DNA from: Hirundichthys speculiger
Lineage: Eukaryota; Chordata; Actinopteri; Beloniformes; Exocoetidae
DNA length: 64,000 bases
Direction of reading: 5' to 3'
Assembly (NCBI GenBank): GCA_018398805.1
Contig: JAGFBZ010000560.1
Coordinates: 647,501 to 711,500, forward strand
Shown one piece after another: positions 62,757-64,000 of this stretch (within the stretch, counting starts at the first letter, position 1; each line of letters begins with the position of its first letter). The notes under the pieces were generated by a model. That model saw only the letters and a list, made by a program, of their open reading frames with translations. It was not told the origin of the DNA and did no database searches. The translations under genes were made by a program, and so were the position numbers.

Positions 62757-63505
62757 CAGGGGTGTCAGACTCATTTTAACTGAGGGTCACATCAGCGTCA
62801 TGGTTGCCGTCGAAGAGCCACATTGACAGCATAAATGTAACAAAACGCAATGAAAATCAAAATGAATTAAACTACATCTTATTATATTGTTAAATAATGG
62901 ATTCTGTATTTATCATGTATTAAAGTTTCAAATATTTACCTCATTATTATATTAAACTCTTGTGGTTGTAAACCTGCTCTCACACAGGTGATGTTTACAG
63001 AGTCCGTTACTATGGTAACGGATTCTGTAAACATCATAAATTTAGCATACTTAGCTCCGTGTTTGTTGTCAAAATGCCGACGTAGATTATACTCTTTCAC
63101 GACTGACACCGCCTCATAACGCAAAAGACATACTGTTTTTTTCATGTTGAGGTACAAACATTTATTTGTTTTCCCGTCATTCATGAAACTGCCTTCCTTG
63201 TGTATTTCTCTTTTCTTGGACATGTTGGGGTTAGTTTGTAGAGGTTTTTCTTAAGTCCGTCAGTTCTCAAAATCGTCTTGATGTCTTGCTCATGGTGAGA
63301 TACTGTTATCGTTTTGGGTGGCGACAAAATGCATTGTGGGAGATGTAGTTTATTATCGATATGCGCTTTAGAGCGGCGTATGATTATTTCAAGTCTTAAA
63401 AAACAGGTTTAAATTTTAAGCCAATAATGCACAAGCTCTCGAGGGCCACATAAAATGACCTGGTGGGCCACATTTGGTCCGCGGGCCTTGTGTTTGACAC
63501 ATATG
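62757..63505 (-). mobile_element. Nested hAT with degraded transposase N-terminus
   Basis: A 749-bp element with ends CAGGGGTGTCAGAC and, on the other strand, CATATGTGTCAAAC (10 of 14). Flanks CATTAAAT (62749-62756) and CATTAGAT (63506-63513) match at 7 of 8. The minus strand at 62936-63223 encodes SKKREIHKEGSF, then KTVCLLRYEAVSVVKEYNLR and RHFDNKHGAKYAKF. This is the zinc-finger start of GTF2IRD2- or ZBED-like hAT transposases, which normally have VCL.C; here the second Cys is Arg. The rest of the transposase is deleted. Confidence 0.8.
62990..63035. repeat. 46-bp near-perfect palindrome
   Basis: The two 23-base halves are inverted repeats matching at 21 of 23 positions with no spacer. The left half begins GATGTTTACAGAGTCCGTTA and the right half ends with the inverse GGATTCTGTAAACATC. 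It lies inside the coding remnant of the nested hAT. Confidence 0.95.
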
Positions 63506-63513
63506 CATTAGAT

Positions 63514-63750
63514 AATCCTTTATTGATCCCACAATGGAGAAATTTATAGTGTTAAAGCTACGGGAAAGGGCACACAGTGCAAACAATATTACACAAGTAT
63601 CAAAAGATATAATATAATAGTTGGACAAGAAAAAAACATTATTAACAGAACAATTCAACTCCAAGGAATATTTACACAAAAATGTTAATTGTGATAATAA
63701 AGTAAAGTAAATAAAGTTTGCTGAAATTCTATCCTGGGTTTTAACAAAAT
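63514..63750 (-). mobile_element. LINE 3'-tail fragment
   Basis: On the minus strand the text AATTTCTCCATTGTGGGATC followed by AATAAAGGATTATCT is the common fish LINE 3' tail with its short terminal repeat. It abuts the target duplication of the nested hAT. The upstream part of the LINE is AT-rich and not coding. Clade not assigned, and the far boundary is approximate. Confidence 0.5.
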
Positions 63751-64000
63751 AATCCAAAGACAAAAATCACAAAAACACCAAAAGGTCAACAGTTTCATGA
63801 TAGATCAAGCATGATAGATCAATGTGCTCTACCATATGGTGGAGCTAGCAATCAAAGGGATAATATTAAAAAAGTATCGGTATCAGTATCGGCAATCCTG
63901 GCCCTGTATTTACTTCATATTGGATCGATACCAGAATTCCCAGCCTCTGCCCACACCTGATGAATGTGTGTTTGGTCTTTGGGCCTGATTGTCGTTCCTG

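Larger units (their letters stand above)
62213..63950. mobile_element. hAT element (outer) in bank1 intron 4
   Basis: A 1738-bp composite. The left end GGAGGCGGGCGGATCGATCC and the right end, GCAGAGGCTGGGAATTCTGG on the other strand and continuing TATCGATCC, are imperfect inverted repeats. The flanks are a perfect 8-bp duplication CCACACCT (62205-62212 and 63951-63958). Both arms carry ATCGATA and GTATCGGTATC motifs. Inside lie a second hAT (62757-63505) and a LINE tail (63514-63750), so the outer element itself is under 1 kb and non-autonomous. Confidence 0.8.

Overview
The window is nuclear DNA of a bony fish, most likely a teleost. Two genes with short spliced exons, GT-AG introns and AT-rich intronic sequence are present, and the interspersed repeats are of fish type: many small hAT elements with 8-bp target duplications, Tc1-like transposons, Tigger-like mariners, L1-, L2- and RTE-like LINE fragments and a tRNA-derived SINE. 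There is no operon structure, no CRISPR array and no prokaryotic gene. The species cannot be named from the sequence alone.

Layout. Positions 54 to 53033 on the minus strand hold the first four coding exons of the calcineurin A catalytic subunit gene (ppp3ca): exon 1 at 52973-53033 (start codon at 53033), exon 2 at 15316-15516, exon 3 at 678-802 and exon 4 at 54-165. Every junction has GT/AG and the reading phases join exactly. The gene runs off the left edge, so the rest of the phosphatase, the calcineurin B-binding helix, the calmodulin site and the autoinhibitory tail are outside. Intron 1 (about 37.5 kb) and intron 2 (about 14.5 kb) make up most of the window and are the main repository of transposons.

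Positions 58563 to the right edge hold the first four coding exons of bank1 (B-cell scaffold protein with ankyrin repeats) on the plus strand: 58563-58575, 58728-59123, 61846-61976 and 62052-62190. They encode the TIR-like domain and the start of the DBB region; the ankyrin repeats and C-terminus lie beyond the window. The two genes are divergent (head to head), with start codons 5.5 kb apart, the same arrangement as human PPP3CA/BANK1 on 4q24. Calcineurin and BANK1 both act downstream of B-cell receptor calcium signalling, but the sequence shows only adjacency, not co-regulation.

The space between the genes holds the ppp3ca promoter region (GC box, inverted CCAAT), an L2-like LINE tail, an RTE-like reverse transcriptase remnant, a decayed Tc1 transposase and an AT-rich DNA transposon ending about 260 bp before the bank1 start codon. 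I see no intact transposase and no convincing additional protein gene. The most informative structures are nested transposons with readable target-site duplications (2981-4010, 36370-37745, 62213-63950), three same-orientation copies of one hAT family within 10 kb, degraded BED, MADF-like and Myb/SANT-like fragments left by transposons, and a 46-bp near-perfect palindrome inside a hAT element. I did not find evidence for a wholly new biological system.
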